From Spinacia oleracea (lineage: Eukaryota; Streptophyta; Magnoliopsida; Caryophyllales; Amaranthaceae), in contig NC_079489.1 of the NCBI RefSeq assembly GCF_020520425.1, positions 98,250,810 through 98,314,809 on the forward strand: a stretch of 64,000 nucleotides of DNA, written 5' to 3'. The notes under the pieces are model-generated. The model saw nothing but the letters and a program-made list of their open reading frames with translations, was not told the DNA's origin and ran no database searches. Position 1 is the stretch's first letter. Every line of letters begins with the position of its first letter. Below are positions 1 to 12,900 of this stretch, piece by piece. Both the position numbers and the translations under genes were made by a program.

Positions 1-1326
1 TATCAATACCAACCATAACTCCTGCTTCCAAGTTCCACCTCCATGCCTAATCTCTCTCCTTCCCTCACCCTCCACACTGATCGAATTTGAGGAGTTAAGC
101 AACCACATGACCTTCATCCTCGCAGCACCAACGAATTAGAGGAGAGAGAACGCCACCACCACCAAACCCCACCGCCGCCATGCCGCCACCACCAAACCCC
201 ACTCCCCCTTCCTCACCGATGACGTTTCCCTCCCCCGCACTTCCCCCATCTTCCTCATTGCTCCCCACTGCCGCCGCCACCACCAAACCCGTGTTTCCCT
301 TCCCTGCACTTCCCCCACCTTCCTCATTGCTCCCCACTACCGCCGCCACCAAACCCCACTCCCCCTTCCTCACCGGCGTCGTTGCCCACCCCCCACTTCC
401 CCCTCCGTTACGATAATTGCGACTAGATTGCTGATTTGGGGATCAATTTTTTTGGGATCTGGATTTTGAGGAGAGAGGAAAATCGATGTGCTTATCTGCC
501 GTGGAGCAGGCTGGTGTCGGTGGCGGTGTGGGGTGGTGGTGAGGAAGAGAAGGGGTTAGCAGGGTGGTGTGTGTGGTGGTGGTGATGAAGAGAAGGGCTG
601 CCATGGAAGACAGGGAAGAAGGAAGGGGAGAGAGAAAAAAACAAAAAATAAAAAATAAGAAATTAAAAGGGAAAGAGAAAAAATAAAAATTAAATTAAAT
701 TAAAGTTAAAGTTAACGGATAAGTTAACGGAGTTAACGGAAAATAGTCATTTTGGGTATTTTGTGTATTTATACTAAACCTCGGGGGTATTTGGTGCATT
801 CTGGAAAGTTTAAGGGTATTTGGTGCATTAAGATAAACCTCAGGGGCATTTCATGAAAAATCCGTTTAATTTTTGCTATTTTCTACAACACGATCTTACT
901 CCTTATCCGAATCGGATTCATATATCCGCCCTGGTTTTATCTTTTGTATGTATACTAGGGATCTTAACTCCCTACTTGATATGTTGTAGTTTATTACTAC
1001 TACTCGAACTGCCTAAGGAGCTCACTCCTTATCGGAACCGGATTTATATATCCGCCCCCCCCAAACTCTCTTTCGAAATTAGTTTTTATTTCCAGTATTC
1101 GGGACACTCCTTTTACAACTACTTTCTCTACTCTAAATACGTCACACAAGAACTGCTTTAGTCATATTCCAACTAGAACTCCGGTGACTGCGGGTTTTTT
1201 TCCAATCCTAACAAAATTGGGTCTATTACCTGTTCAAAGGAAACGGAGTTTAAACTCCGCACGAACTGCTCATTGTAGCTTGTCACTTTCGATCTTGAAA
1301 GAATACTTACCACTTTTGTGTTTATT
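1..1326. other. Unassigned low-complexity DNA upstream of LINE A
   Basis: No gene is supported here. From about 125 to 415 the DNA is C/CCA-rich and built from imperfect copies of a roughly 80-110 bp unit (runs encoding Pro, Ser and Thr in one frame), which looks like low-complexity sequence rather than a gene. From about 690 to 860 it carries repeated phrases such as GGGTATTTGGTGCATT and AGTTAACGGA, resembling the termini of Mutator-like elements, but no matching opposite terminus was found. Two imperfect copies of a 30-bp stretch around CTCCTTATC..GGATTCATATATCCGCC lie near 889-930 and 1024-1056. The stretch just before 1327 may be the 5' leader of LINE A, but its true 5' end is not visible. 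Confidence 0.4.
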
Positions 1327-1953
1327 ATGAAAATACTTTCTTGGAATATTCAAGGAGGGAAGCGAGGTCAAGCCCTTGCGGAACTCATTCACATGAAAAA
1401 TAACTTCCGACCGGATATTCTTTGTATTCAAGAAACAAGAACCAATAATTCAAACAGCAAAACACTTTTAAGAACGCTAAATTTCCACCAACACTTAAAC
1501 ATTGACCCCACCAACCATAGTGGTGGACTATGGTTTTGTTGGAACAACGATAACATCTCAGTCTTAAACCACTCAGTTTCAGAAAGGTGTGCTCACCTGT
1601 CAATCCTGTACAAACCAAATAACAAAACGTTTGTAGTAACGGGAGTTTACTGCCCGGCCCAGGAAAATGATAAAGATTTTTTCTGGGAGTACCTCCGTAC
1701 TTTCCATGACAATTTATCCCAGCCATGGTTAATAATTGGAGATTTTAATGAATTACGAACCCCTGACGATAAACTCGGTGGAAACCCAATAACGGACACC
1801 CAATGCCAGCGGTTACCATCCCTACTAATGTACCTTAACGCTTATGATGTAGCTAGCACTCAACCCTCATTTTCATGGAAAGCTAATCGACAAGACTTAC
1901 TTCTACAACGTCTAGATAGAGTCGTTGCTCACAACAGTTTTAACACGGTCTTC
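1327..1953 (+). pseudogene. LINE A ORF2, endonuclease part
   Basis: This encodes about 209 residues of an APE-type endonuclease (exonuclease-endonuclease-phosphatase fold) that nicks target DNA during LINE retrotransposition. Family landmarks are visible in order: SWNIQG near the start, IQETR (catalytic Glu), GDFNE, and LDRVV near the break. The frame stops being LINE-like at 1953, where element G begins. The missing last motif (SDHAP) is found at about 9974-9988, after element G, in the same frame. The ATG at 1327 gives the family-typical M-K-I-L-S-W start; a GTG nine bases upstream is less likely. Confidence 0.85.
1949..1953. repeat. Target-site duplication of element G (TCTTC), left copy
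   Basis: TCTTC lies directly before the LTR start TGATAAG; the identical TCTTC at 9936-9940 directly follows the other LTR. This defines element G as one insertion event. Confidence 0.9.
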
Positions 1954-4085
1954 TGATAAGGTTTTTTCCGTCGTTGAATAGAAATTAACCTCATCAAACA
2001 AAATTTATAAAACACCTAAACTACCGGCTATATTGACTATAGCGGCAAGTATAGGGATTGTCCCATAGGAATGGATATGTTTGACTATTCAATCTATGCG
2101 TTCACAAACTAGTTCGAAATAGAATTTGAGTTTTTGAACTAATCTAATCTAAGCTAGAAATGCAAACAAATAAAGAAATTCTAGAGGATTCGGGAATCGA
2201 TAATGGGAATCGAATCAAAGGTATAACAAGATCAAGACATTCATGAATATGCAACGACATAGCAAATAGGGGAATGAAAACTAATGACGTGATCGCCCCC
2301 TCTCGGATGGAGCACGCGAAGCAACCTAGCCTATGGAAAGCTTTCACATAATCCTAAACTAGATAAGCTTGCATATAATAGGAACTATCATTCACTTGCA
2401 CAAAATAGGCTCACAATGTCTTGCCAAACTCAATCATGAATGGAAATCCTATCACTAAATCACATTTAATCACAACATCAATCATGAATTTTCCCTAAAG
2501 TTCCCCAAATTCAATGACAAGGCTTCATCCCTAACCTCTAGACTAAACTACTCAATTAGCATGATTAACATCAACATTAAACTAATATTAATCCTAATCA
2601 TGAAACTAATTGAACTAATGATGCTAATTTAAACAATAAAATTCAGAAAATTAAAACCACAAAATTGGGGAAAAATCAATGAAATTCAAAATAACAAACT
2701 AATCCTAGAATTCAAGCATGAAATCAAAGCATAAACGAAATTAGTGAAGCAATTAAAGAATTAAAGAACAAATCAAAAGAAGAATTAGAATTATACCTTG
2801 AATTGAAGAATTAGCATCAAACTTGAAGAACAAAATGAAGAAAATAGCTCAAAAGAAATAGAAAAGAAATCTGAAAATTTGATGATTAAATTGAATTTAG
2901 AATCAAGAATTTGAGGCTAAGAATCCTTAATCCTAATCTCTAATCAAAGCCCTAAACTAATTCTAGAGAGAGAATTCTAAGCTAAGCCTAAAATCTAAAA
3001 TTACGTAATTAACAAAATGAAAGCCTAATTACAATGCTGCGATTTTCGGCTTTTATAATAGCAGCCCTGCATTCCAATTCGGTCGCACAAAGGGTGTTGT
3101 GTGGTCGCACAAATTCTGTGCGGTCGAACAGGGACAAGCATTCGGTCGCACAGCAAAAATGGAACATTCTGATCTCTAAACTGCAGTTTGTTCGACCACA
3201 CAGGTCCTGAAACTCGATCGCACAGAAGCATTCGATCGCACAAAGAGGATTCGAGCACACATACTGCTCATTTCAGGTTCTGCGCGTACTGTGGCTGCTT
3301 GTATTCTGCTGCGCTCTTGCTGCGTGTTATTGCTGCACTGCTTTGCCTTGCTGTGGCTGTGTAGGGATGCTGTTAAGGAGCTTCAAAGCTCATGAAAATA
3401 ATCCCACAGGGCTGCTGCAAGGGCTCATGAACCGCACACACAAGGCAAGCAAGGTTGCTGCCATACTCGTGCACGAGGCTGCACTTGGCTGCTGGTTGCT
3501 TGCTCGTGTACAGCAGCTGTGGTGAGTAAGAGAGCTGCTGCAAAGAGCCTTGGAAATGGATGCAACGAAGCTGAATGCGCGCTACTGTTGTACTGTACTT
3601 GATGTTGTTGTGTGTGCACGAGTGCAGCTGCTGGGGCTGTTGTGCCTTGGCTCGTGTGGCTGCACTTGCGAGGCTCGTGTGTGTTGCTTGTATTGCTGCT
3701 GTTGGTATGCACACACACAAGGCTTCGTTGCTGCTCATGCAAAGATTCGTATAGCAAGTTAGCAAATCGCAAAGCACGTTATTAAAAATCAAAAATCGTA
3801 TTAATAATTCGTATCGCATTTTTGCAAATCGTAAAATCATTTTAAACATCGTCAAGCATAATGACCCAATATTAACACGTCAATACTCGAAACGACCCTT
3901 ACGCAATGAGAATGCGCACAAAAGGCACGTTTTAAGCAAAAACGACTAAAATCTACGCAAGACGAGAAAATATTACGATTAATGCAAAAATGCTATAAAC
4001 GAACTAAAAACGATAAAACTAAGCAAAAATAATAATAAAATGAACCAAAATCCTAAGCTAAGAGCGACATAAATGTCGCTCATCA
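1954..4085 (-). repeat. Element G LTR (3' LTR in element orientation)
   Basis: 2132 bp, TG...CA ends with TGAT/ATCA inverted termini. It contains an array of TCGCACA-type motifs (about 3078-3262) followed by a GCTGCT/TGTGTG-rich stretch (3290-3740). Short frames rich in Cys and Leu in this stretch are composition artefacts. Compared with the other LTR it carries two small internal deletions. Confidence 0.88.
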
Positions 4086-4104
4086 AACTCCCCCAAGCTA
4101 ACCC
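4086..4104 (-). other. Polypurine tract of element G
   Basis: On the minus strand the sequence next to the LTR reads GCTTGGGGGAGTT, immediately before TGATGAGCGAC. Purine-rich tracts at this place prime plus-strand DNA synthesis in LTR retrotransposons. Confidence 0.75.
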
Positions 4105-6535
4105 TTTGCTTGTCCTCAAGCAAAGCTAGAATGAGAAACGGGGAGGAGAATGAGCTTATTTATTAAAAATCAAAATTACGAAAATAAGATCTACAAGAAT
4201 GCACACTAACTCACTTTCGTAGGAATCACGGTTGCAGTTAAGCGCATGCAACAAGCTCTTTGAACCCCACAATCGCTCATGAGGGCGAGTGGGATCTTGC
4301 AAGGGTTTCCAAAGAGAAACACCCATAACTCTTCCAAAAATTGAATCAAGGCAAGACCTAAATGAAAAACAAACCAAGAAAAAGAAAAAAAAGAAAAGGA
4401 AAAGAAAAGAAAGGAAAAGAAAATAAAAAACGAAACTACAAAACTCAAGATAAGGGCCTTTATTAAGGAACGAGCACAAGAGAATGCTAATATTACTAAC
4501 TAAATAAACAAATGCACGCTAACCAATGTCCTAAATCGAGTGAAAGATTCAAGTGCCAAGCAAAGAGAACTAAGGGCAAACACTAGCCAATTCCCCTTCA
4601 ACCGAGCATACCATGTCAAATCTCTAGATCCTATCCATTCTTGAGAATAGCGTCTCGAGACACCGCGAAGGCGCCGGAAAACAAGATTAGGCTACCCGAC
4701 ATCTTAGCATGACAATCCCATTCCATAAACTTGACCAAATCCTCCCTCCACCGACAATGACTCACCTCAAAAGGGTCAAGAGGACTTTTTAGGGTGAAAC
4801 GTAGGCTAGGGGTAAGGTGTGGAACAAATTTGGTAATTTGGTGCTCATACCTAAAGTGAAGCGCAATGATAGAACTCAACTCAAGTAAATCGAACCAAAA
4901 ATAAACTCATACCACTTATTTGGGGTACCCCCAAGCTTATTCAACAACAACACTAAACTAAAACTCTTTTTGAACTTTTCTTGATTTGATTTTCTCTTTT
5001 TTTTGTGTTTCAAATGAAACTTTTCTCATGCCTTGTTTTTCTCTATTTTTGGCTTTTTCAAAACTTTACTTTCGCTTATTTATTCACTATATACAACATA
5101 CTTCCCAAACTTTGCCATTCATACCAATAACAATCATTCCTCAACTTTGCATAATCATTCAAAACCTCAAGCATCATAACACAAAGCTTCACTATCACTT
5201 CTAAGGGTGAAAATAAAACAAAGGCTATTAGGCTTGTAATGTGCTCATAAGAAATGAAGGGGCAAGGCTCAAATGGCTGGCAAGGGGGTAAATGCAAACA
5301 AAAATATATGAAAAATAGAAAATAAAGTCCTAAACTAAAAAGAAAAATAGTCACCAAAAGAAATGCCTCTATCGTCCCCTAAAGTAGTTCGGTCGCTGTC
5401 TCGGGAAGGAAATAGTCAAACTCGGGGAATAAGAAAGTCAATGCTAAGGATCCATGCCACTCAATATGTGTAAACAATGTGTTTGGGCTAATGAACATGA
5501 TTCTTACATGGGAGCAAATACCACTCTCTCCGGTTTCAAGTCACTAGAGAGATCGACACCATCTTACCACAAGCCAAGGGTTCAAGGCGCATGCTACCCA
5601 AAGTTCAACCAACTTTCTTAACACCTAAATCTTAGATTCGACCCAAGACATTGAAAACCGTGCAACCATCTACCAATTAGGAATAAAAGCATTCTAACCT
5701 ACAAGTTCCAATTTTATTTGCCCAAATCAAGAATAATGCCTAAAAAGCTAGAAAAGCTTGCCTTGACAAAGATCGAAAAGGAAAAAGAAAGAAATGAAAT
5801 GAAAAATAAAAGGAAAGGAAAAGAAAAGAAATGAAAAAGAAAATGAAAATAAAGAAAATATTCACAAAATCAATGAAACTAATCAAGAAATATGCACAAA
5901 ATCCAAAATATTCACAAAATCAAGCAATCCATCACATGGAGATCAAAGTAGCAAACAATTGAATCTCCCCCCAAGCTCGAATTAGGCCATGTCCTCAAGG
6001 CCTAAAACGAAACTAGGAGGGGCACAACTACCCATCCAACCAATGCCCCGCATGTATGATGCCCGACCCCAAAGAATGCATGTGAGTTAGAAGGATATTA
6101 CCGGAAATGTCGTGGGAGCAAGTCCCGCAAAGAACCGTAATAACGAACGAACTCACCAAGAAGAATAGCCGGACATGGCAAAGATGGATGCAAAGATTTT
6201 CACATCAAGATAGCTTGAGGCACAAAAACTTCAAAATTCAAGAAAAATTAGTATACATGGGCCAAATGGCCAACACCCACGGGTTGCCTCCCGAGAAGCG
6301 CTCTTTTTACGTCATTAGCTTGCCGCCTCTTACCTCTAGTAAGTACCCCGACAATGATCGCAATAGTTTGTCATATGCAATGAAAAACATATCAAAGTGT
6401 AACAGGCAGGCAAGAGTCAAATGAGATGCAAGCACAAAGTAATATGCAACTCTATGCCTACGGGGGGTAGGGAACCAAAAATAAGAAAAATCATAAGAAA
6501 AATCAAAAGCAAAAATAAGAATATAAGAAGAAGAA

Positions 6536-7110
6536 TCAAAAGGAGAAGGAGAAAAAAGGGAAAAGAGAAGCCTCATGCTCCTCGACGAACTCTTTTTGGG
6601 TGGCAAGAGAGCCAATTTCCTCATTATTGTTCAAACAAGGCAATGGGGAATGGATAGGAGGTGGAAAATCCTCAAGTGGTGGGGTTCGGAGGCAATAAGG
6701 AAGAGAGATGGGAAAGGAAGGATAAATCTCGAGTTTCTTGATTCGGAAAGGGGTATGAGGGAAGGGAGTGGGAACAAAAGTTTTACAAATAACTTCACTC
6801 ACATCACAAGGAACACAAGAAATCTCAACAAGGGATTTTGCAACCAAATTCACATCATCAACTTCAATACAATTCTCGGAATCATCCGAAACCACCAAAT
6901 TAGGTGCTTCACACTCAATGACATCCTCAATAGAACAATCACAACCCAAATGAATCAAATCATTCTCAACATGCAATGGGCAATCATCAATGGGGTGAGG
7001 GTCACTTTCGCTCAAGGGGGGGGGGGGGGGGGGTGGGAGAAAGAGGAACAACCTCTAAGTTCAACATCATTCTCATCACTAGATTGATTATCATCCGTAG
7101 CATCACATGA

Positions 7111-7141
<31 letters not shown>

Positions 7142-7578
7142 ATATAATTGTGACACGGACAAGATTTTGAAAATTCACAATGCAAGGAGCTTTGAGAATC
7201 AACATGGGGAGAATGGTTGTCATCAAGCTCATGAGCATTATCATTAGAAACATGAGGGAAATCATTGACATTCATGCATGGATGCGAAAAATTACGAGAA
7301 TAAGCACGAGAGTCAAAATATTGAACTCTAGCAAACCACGTAAAGAAAGACATGGCATCTTTCCAATGCATGAGATGAAGCTCTCCATTACAATTGGATT
7401 GAAGAATCACATATGTATCCATATTCACTCCATAGTATATGCAATCCCAAACATGCCATCCCTTTAAACCATTAGAAGTTCCATGGATGCGACGATGTTC
7501 AAGCTCCGCATGAACTCTATTATAATACATGTAAAATGGTTCATGAAGAACTTGAGGAATATAGAACACTCTTGACAT
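6536..7578 (-). pseudogene. Gag-like reading frame of element G, broken at a G18 tract
   Basis: Two overlapping minus-strand frames (7012-7578 and 6536-7051) appear to be one coding region. The first begins M-S-R-V-F, contains L-H-E-P-F-Y-M-Y-Y and W-H-V-W-D-C-I-Y-Y-G-V, which resemble the gag start of Athila/Ty3-like plant elements, and ends in an Asp/Tyr-rich acidic stretch. Both run into a homopolymer of 18 G on the plus strand (7016-7033), encoding polyproline, and change frame there. The second frame continues with acidic, Cys-containing sequence and no recognised domain. No nucleic-acid-binding zinc knuckle is visible. Whether the frame break is a mutation, a sequencing length error in the homopolymer, or slippage cannot be told from this copy. 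Confidence 0.55.
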
Positions 7579-7670
7579 TTTTGATTTGATTTTTATTTGA
7601 AAACTAAAAGAAAAAAGATAAAATGAACTAGACTAGAGAACTAGAAAGAAAAATCAAACAATGATGCCAT

Positions 7671-7688
7671 TCCCCGGCAACGGCGCCA
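7671..7688 (-). other. Primer-binding site of element G (tRNA-Asp)
   Basis: On the minus strand it reads TGGCGCCGTTGCCGGGGA, the complement of the CCA-bearing 3' end of plant tRNA-Asp, three bases inside the LTR edge at 7692. It fixes element orientation. Confidence 0.9.
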
Positions 7689-7691
7689 TTT

Positions 7692-9935
7692 TGATAAGGT
7701 GTTTTTCGGTCGTTGAATAGAAATTCACCTCATCAAACAAAATTTATAAAACACCTAAACTACCGGCTATATTGACTATAGCGGCAAGTATAGGGATCGT
7801 CCCATAGGAATGGATATGTTTGACTATTCAATCTATGCGTTCACAAGCTAGTTCGAAATAGAATTTGAGTTTTTGAACTAATCTAATCTAAGCTAGAAAT
7901 GCAAACAAATAAAGAAATTCTAGAGGATTCAGGAATCGGCAATGGGAAACGAATCAAAGGTATAACAAGGTCAAGACATTCATGAATATGCAACGACATA
8001 GTAAATAGGGGAATGAAAACTAATGACATGCTCGCCACCTCTCGGATGGAGCACGCGAAGCAACCTAGCCTATGGAAAGCTTTCGCATAATCCTAAACTA
8101 GATAAGCTTGCATATAATAGGAACTATTATTCACTTGCACAAAATAGGCTCACAATGTCTTGCCAAACCTAAATCATACATTCCAATCAATTCTAATCAA
8201 ATAGCATTCGCGACTACTACTCAACTAGTCATGGAAATCCTATCACTAAATCACATTTAATCACAACATCAATCATGAATTTTCCCTAAAGTTCCCCAAA
8301 TTCAATGCCAAGGCTTCATCCCTAACCTCTAGACTAAACTACTCAATTAGCATGATTAACATCAACATTAAACTAATATTAATCCTAATCATGAAACTAA
8401 TTGAACTAATGAAGCTAATTGAAACAATAAAATTCAGAAAATTAAAACCACAAAAATTGGGGAAAAATCAATGAAATTCAAAATAACAAACTAATCCTAG
8501 AATTCAAGCAAGAAATCAAATCATAAACGAAATTAGTGAAGCAATTAAAGAATTAAAGAACAAATCAAAAGAGGAATTAGAATTATACCTTGAATTGAAG
8601 AATTAGCATCAAACTTGAAGAACAAAATGAAGAACAAAGTTTAAAAGAAATAGAAAAGAAATCTGAAAATTTGATGATTAAATTGAATTTAGAATCAAGA
8701 ATTTGAGGCTAAGAATCCTTAATCCTAATCTCTAATCAAAGCCCTAAACTAATTCTAGAGAGAGAATTCTAAGCTAAGCCTAAAATCTAAAATTACGTAA
8801 TTAACAAAATGAAAGCCTAATTACAATGCTGCGATTTTCAGCTTTTATAATAGCAGCCCCGCATTCCAATTCCGTCGCACAAAGGGTGTTGTGTGGTCGC
8901 ACAAATTCTGTGCGGTCGAACAGGGACAAGCATTCGGTCACACAGCAAAAAATGGAACATTCTGATCTCTAAACTGCAGTTTGTTTGACCACACAGGTCC
9001 TGAAACTCGATCGCACAGAAGCATTCGATCGCACAAAGAGGATTCGAGCGCACAGACTGCTCATTTCAGGTTCTGCGCGTACTGTGGCTGCTTGTATTCT
9101 GCTGCGCTCTTGCTGCGTGTTCTTGCTGCAATGCTTTGCCTTGCTGTGGCTGTGTAGGGCTGCTGTTAAGGAGCTTCAAAGCTCATGAAAATAATCCCAC
9201 AAGGCTGCTGCAAGGGCTCATGAACCGCACACACAAGGCAAGCAAGGTTGCTGCCATACTCGTGCACGAGGCTGCACTTGGCTGCTGGTTGCTTGCTCGT
9301 GTACAGCAGCTGTGGCTATTTGTACGTGCTGAATGAAGAGTGCAAGCTAGGCTGCTGTGTGATGGCTTAAAGGTGAGCAAGAGAGCTGCTGCAAAGAGCC
9401 TTGGAAATGGATGCAACGAAGCTGAATGCGCGCTACTGCTGTACTGTACTTGCTGTTGCTGTGTGTGCACGAGTGCAGCTGCTGGGGCTGCTGTGCCTTG
9501 GCTCGTGTGGCTGCACTTGCGAGGCTCGTGTGTGTTGCTTGTATTGCTGCTGTTGGTATGCACACACACAAGGCTTCGTCGCTGCTCATGCAAAGAATCG
9601 TATAGCAAGTTAGCAAATCGCAAAGCACGTTATTAAAAATCGAAAATCGTATTAATAATTCGTATCGCATTTTTACAAATCGTAAAATCATTTTAAACAT
9701 CGTCAAGCATAATGACACAATATTAACATGTCAATACTCGAAACGACCCTTACGCAATGAGAATGCGCACAAAAGGCACTTTTTAAGCAAAAACGACTAA
9801 AATCTACGCAAGACGAGAAAATATTACGATTAATGCAAAAATGCGACAAACGAACTAAAAACGATAAAACTAAGCAAAAATAATAATAAAATGCTAATAA
9901 AATGAACCAAAAACCTAAGCTAATGTCGCTCATCA
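7692..9935 (-). repeat. Element G LTR (5' LTR in element orientation)
   Basis: 2244 bp, the longer and presumably more complete of the two LTRs. It carries the same TCGCACA-type array (about 8873-9055) and GCTGCT-rich stretch (about 9080-9590) as its partner. The following TCTTC at 9936-9940 is the right copy of the target duplication. Confidence 0.88.
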
Positions 9936-9940
9936 TCTTC

Positions 9941-12900
9941 CCTGACACCCGTCTAAGCTATGGAAACTTTACAGTCTCAGATCATGCCCCCATTTTTTTA
10001 GATACCAATACATCTACCAACACCAAAAATAGATTATATAGATTTCAGAATCTATAGGCCCTAGACAGGGATACCTATGATATTGTTCGCAAAGAATGGC
10101 AAACGAATATCCCGGGAACCAGGTTTTTTAGAATAGGTCAAAAACTACGAGCAATCAAAATAAAACTCAAAGATTGGGCTCAATCGAAATACGGTCATAT
10201 GAACAATAAATTATCTCTGAATTTGGACAAAATTCAAAGTCTCCAAGCCCAACTTCTTAATCAACCCTTTAACAGAATTCTACATGACCACTTGCTTAGA
10301 ATGATCAAGCAACGAGAGAAACTTCTCTTATACGACCAGAATAGCTGGAAAAAATTCGCGCGTAAAGAATGGTTAACAAAAGGAGATCGCAATTCACATT
10401 TCTTTCACCAACGAACTAAATCGCAACCTGCTAGGAATCTTATTCACCGTTTAAAAAATGACCTACAACAATGGGAAGATAATCCAGCTACAGTTCAATC
10501 GATCCTGGTTCAATATTTCAAGAAACGGTTTACCTCCAATAGCCCAAGCAACAAGAATATCGACCTATGTTTCCTACCAAAAGTCCTCTCCCGAGATGAA
10601 CAAAACCACATCATCGCCCCTTTTTCAGATGAAGAAATCAAAGCAGCCTTTTATGAAATGAACCCACTCAAATATCCGGGCTCAGATGGATACGGTCCAA
10701 AAAAATTTCAAGCATATTGGAACATTATCGCAAAAGAAGTCACGACAGCGTAAAAGCTTTTTCCACCATGGATCAATCCCATCGGCCCTCAATCATACCA
10801 TCATTGCCCTTATTCCGAAAAAAAATCTCCCGGAAAATCCAAATCACTTCAGACCAATTAGCTTGTGCAACACAATGTACAAGGCTATTGCAAAACTGTT
10901 AGTTTCAAGACTCACTCCAATTCTTCAACTCCATATAAGCCCCTACCAAAATGCGTTTACGCCAGAAAGATCAATTCATGACAACCTCCTAATTGTTCAA
11001 GAAATTCTTAATGTCTTTCAAAAATCTAAATCGAAGGTAGGTTGGTGCGCCCTCAAATTAGACATGGAAAAAGCCTACGATCGGGTAGAATGGGACTTTC
11101 TTTGGGCAACCCTAGGAGCCTTTGGTTTCCCAACCAAATGGATAAAATGGGTCAAATGTTGTGTGACCACGGTTTCCTACTCATTAAAAATCAACGGTTC
11201 AACTACAGAACATTTTAAGCCTACTAGAGGTCTTCGTCAAGGTGACCTGCTTTCACCTTACCTCTTTCTCATTTGTATGGACGTCTTTATCATTATGCTA
11301 ACCAGAGCAGGACTCAATACTGCTTCTGGCATTGGTTTTAAAATTGCTCCTCATACCCCGAAAGTTCCTTGCCTCATGTTTGCAGACAATAGTCTTCTTT
11401 TCAGTAAAGCAACAAACACTTCATGTAGCAATCTTAAGAATATTATTACAGAATTTTTTACCCTCTCGGGCCAATTAGTGAACTTCCACAAGTCCGCTAT
11501 TGTCTTTTCTAAACAAATTTGCAACACTAGGAGACTAAATATTGCAGGAAGTTTCAACTTGCAAAGCTCGATGTCACTAGGTAGATACCTAGGTGCGTAT
11601 TTTTCCAGCTACAAACCTTCAAAAACCGACTATAACAACATAATGCACAAAAATCAAAATAGAATTCAAATGTTACATGCAAACTACCTTTCTAAAGCAG
11701 GAAGATTAACACTAGTTCAGAGCAATCTTGAAGCTCTCCCAGCCTACGTATGCTCCTCTTTCCTCCTTCCGAAAAAAATTTGCAACCATCTAGACGCTAC
11801 CCAGAGTAACTTCTTTTGGAAGCAAACAGACAAATCCAACTCAACGCCCCTCATTTCATGGGACACTATCTGCAAACCGAAATCCCAGGGAGGCCTGGGT
11901 CTACGCAAACTTAGACCCCTCAACAGAGCATTTTTGGCAAAATTAGGATGGAAAATAATGACAAACCCCTCCAACCTTTGGGTTTCTATTATGACTAAAA
12001 AGTATCTTAATAACACGACCTTTCTTCCATGCAAACCAAAACAAAAAGACTCGCAGATCTGGAAACAGATTCTCTGTCAACGTGAAATTCTCCGTAAAGG
12101 AATCCGTTGGAAAATCGGGAATGGGACCTCTGTCCTTTTCTGGTTGGATAATTGGATTTCTCAAGAAAATTTGTTGTCCCTTACAAACTCAAATCGAGAA
12201 TCTATTGATAAAGACCTTCGGGTTTCAAAGTTCATCCTGTCGGGTCAACAATAGAATCTCCCTCTTTTAGCGACTCTCCTACCTGAGCACATAGTTTTGA
12301 AAATCAAAGGCCTCCCCCTCCCACTAATCACAACAGATGACATGCCAATTTGGGGACCCACCACATCGGGGGACTTCTCTATCAAATCAGCAACTTGGCT
12401 CGCCCATAAAATACCACAGAACTCTAGTAAATGGGAATTCAACTAGCTTTGGAAATTAGATATTCCACCAAAAATCAAAATTTTTCTATGGGAAATTGGT
12501 CATAAAAGCATCGCAGTCCGGCACATTCTTTTCTCCCGTCACATCTTAAACACAGATATTTGCCCTCTATGCGACACTTACGTCGAAACAATCGATCATC
12601 TCTTTCTTCAGTGTCCAATTGTCAAAAACGCCTGGAACTATCCACTCGTAAAAAGGTACGTGGCTTGACTTCTCCTTTCAGTTTCAACCTATTATGGAGC
12701 TCCTAAGCTCTCTGCGAAAATTTTCTGAAACCCAGATTAAGGTTGTTTTTATGATTTGGGCAATCTGGAAAGAAAGAAATAACTGCGTCTTCAAAAATAG
12801 ACCGTTTAACCCAGTCAAAATCTACTTTGTAGCCATTTCAGCTCACTCAGAATGGATTTCCATAAACAAACTGGACTCTGCCCTTGAAACAGGACTCCTT

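Larger units (their letters stand above)
1954..9935 (-). mobile_element. Element G: non-autonomous LTR retrotransposon (LARD-like), minus strand
   Basis: An 8.0-kb element with LTRs at 1954-4085 and 7692-9935, both beginning TGATAAGG and ending CTCATCA, flanked by a TCTTC duplication. Orientation is minus: an 18-nt primer-binding site complementary to the 3' end of tRNA-Asp lies 3 nt inside the 7692 edge, and a polypurine tract (GCTTGGGGGAGTT on the minus strand) abuts the 4085 edge. The interior (4086-7691) has no protease, integrase or reverse transcriptase, only a gag-like frame at 6536-7578 and long A/G-rich non-coding DNA. tRNA-Asp priming, long LTRs and the gag-like start suggest an Athila/Tat-related lineage; this is inference. 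The LTRs are very similar but the left copy lacks about 55-60 bp segments present at about 8168-8229 and 9313-9375. Confidence 0.85.

Noticed and set aside
180..416. Proline-rich open frame near the window start
   Set aside because: The DNA is low-complexity CCA/CCT sequence open in several frames on both strands; no domain or splice context supports a gene.
3343..3855. Cys/Leu-rich and His/Gln-rich frames in the element G LTR (also 9136-9718)
   Set aside because: They lie in GCTGCT/TGTGTG-rich LTR sequence, occur on both strands and differ between the LTR copies; composition artefacts.
4156..4479. Phe-rich hydrophobic frames on the minus strand
   Set aside because: Produced by an A/G-rich tract (AAAGAAAAG) in the element G interior, not a membrane protein.
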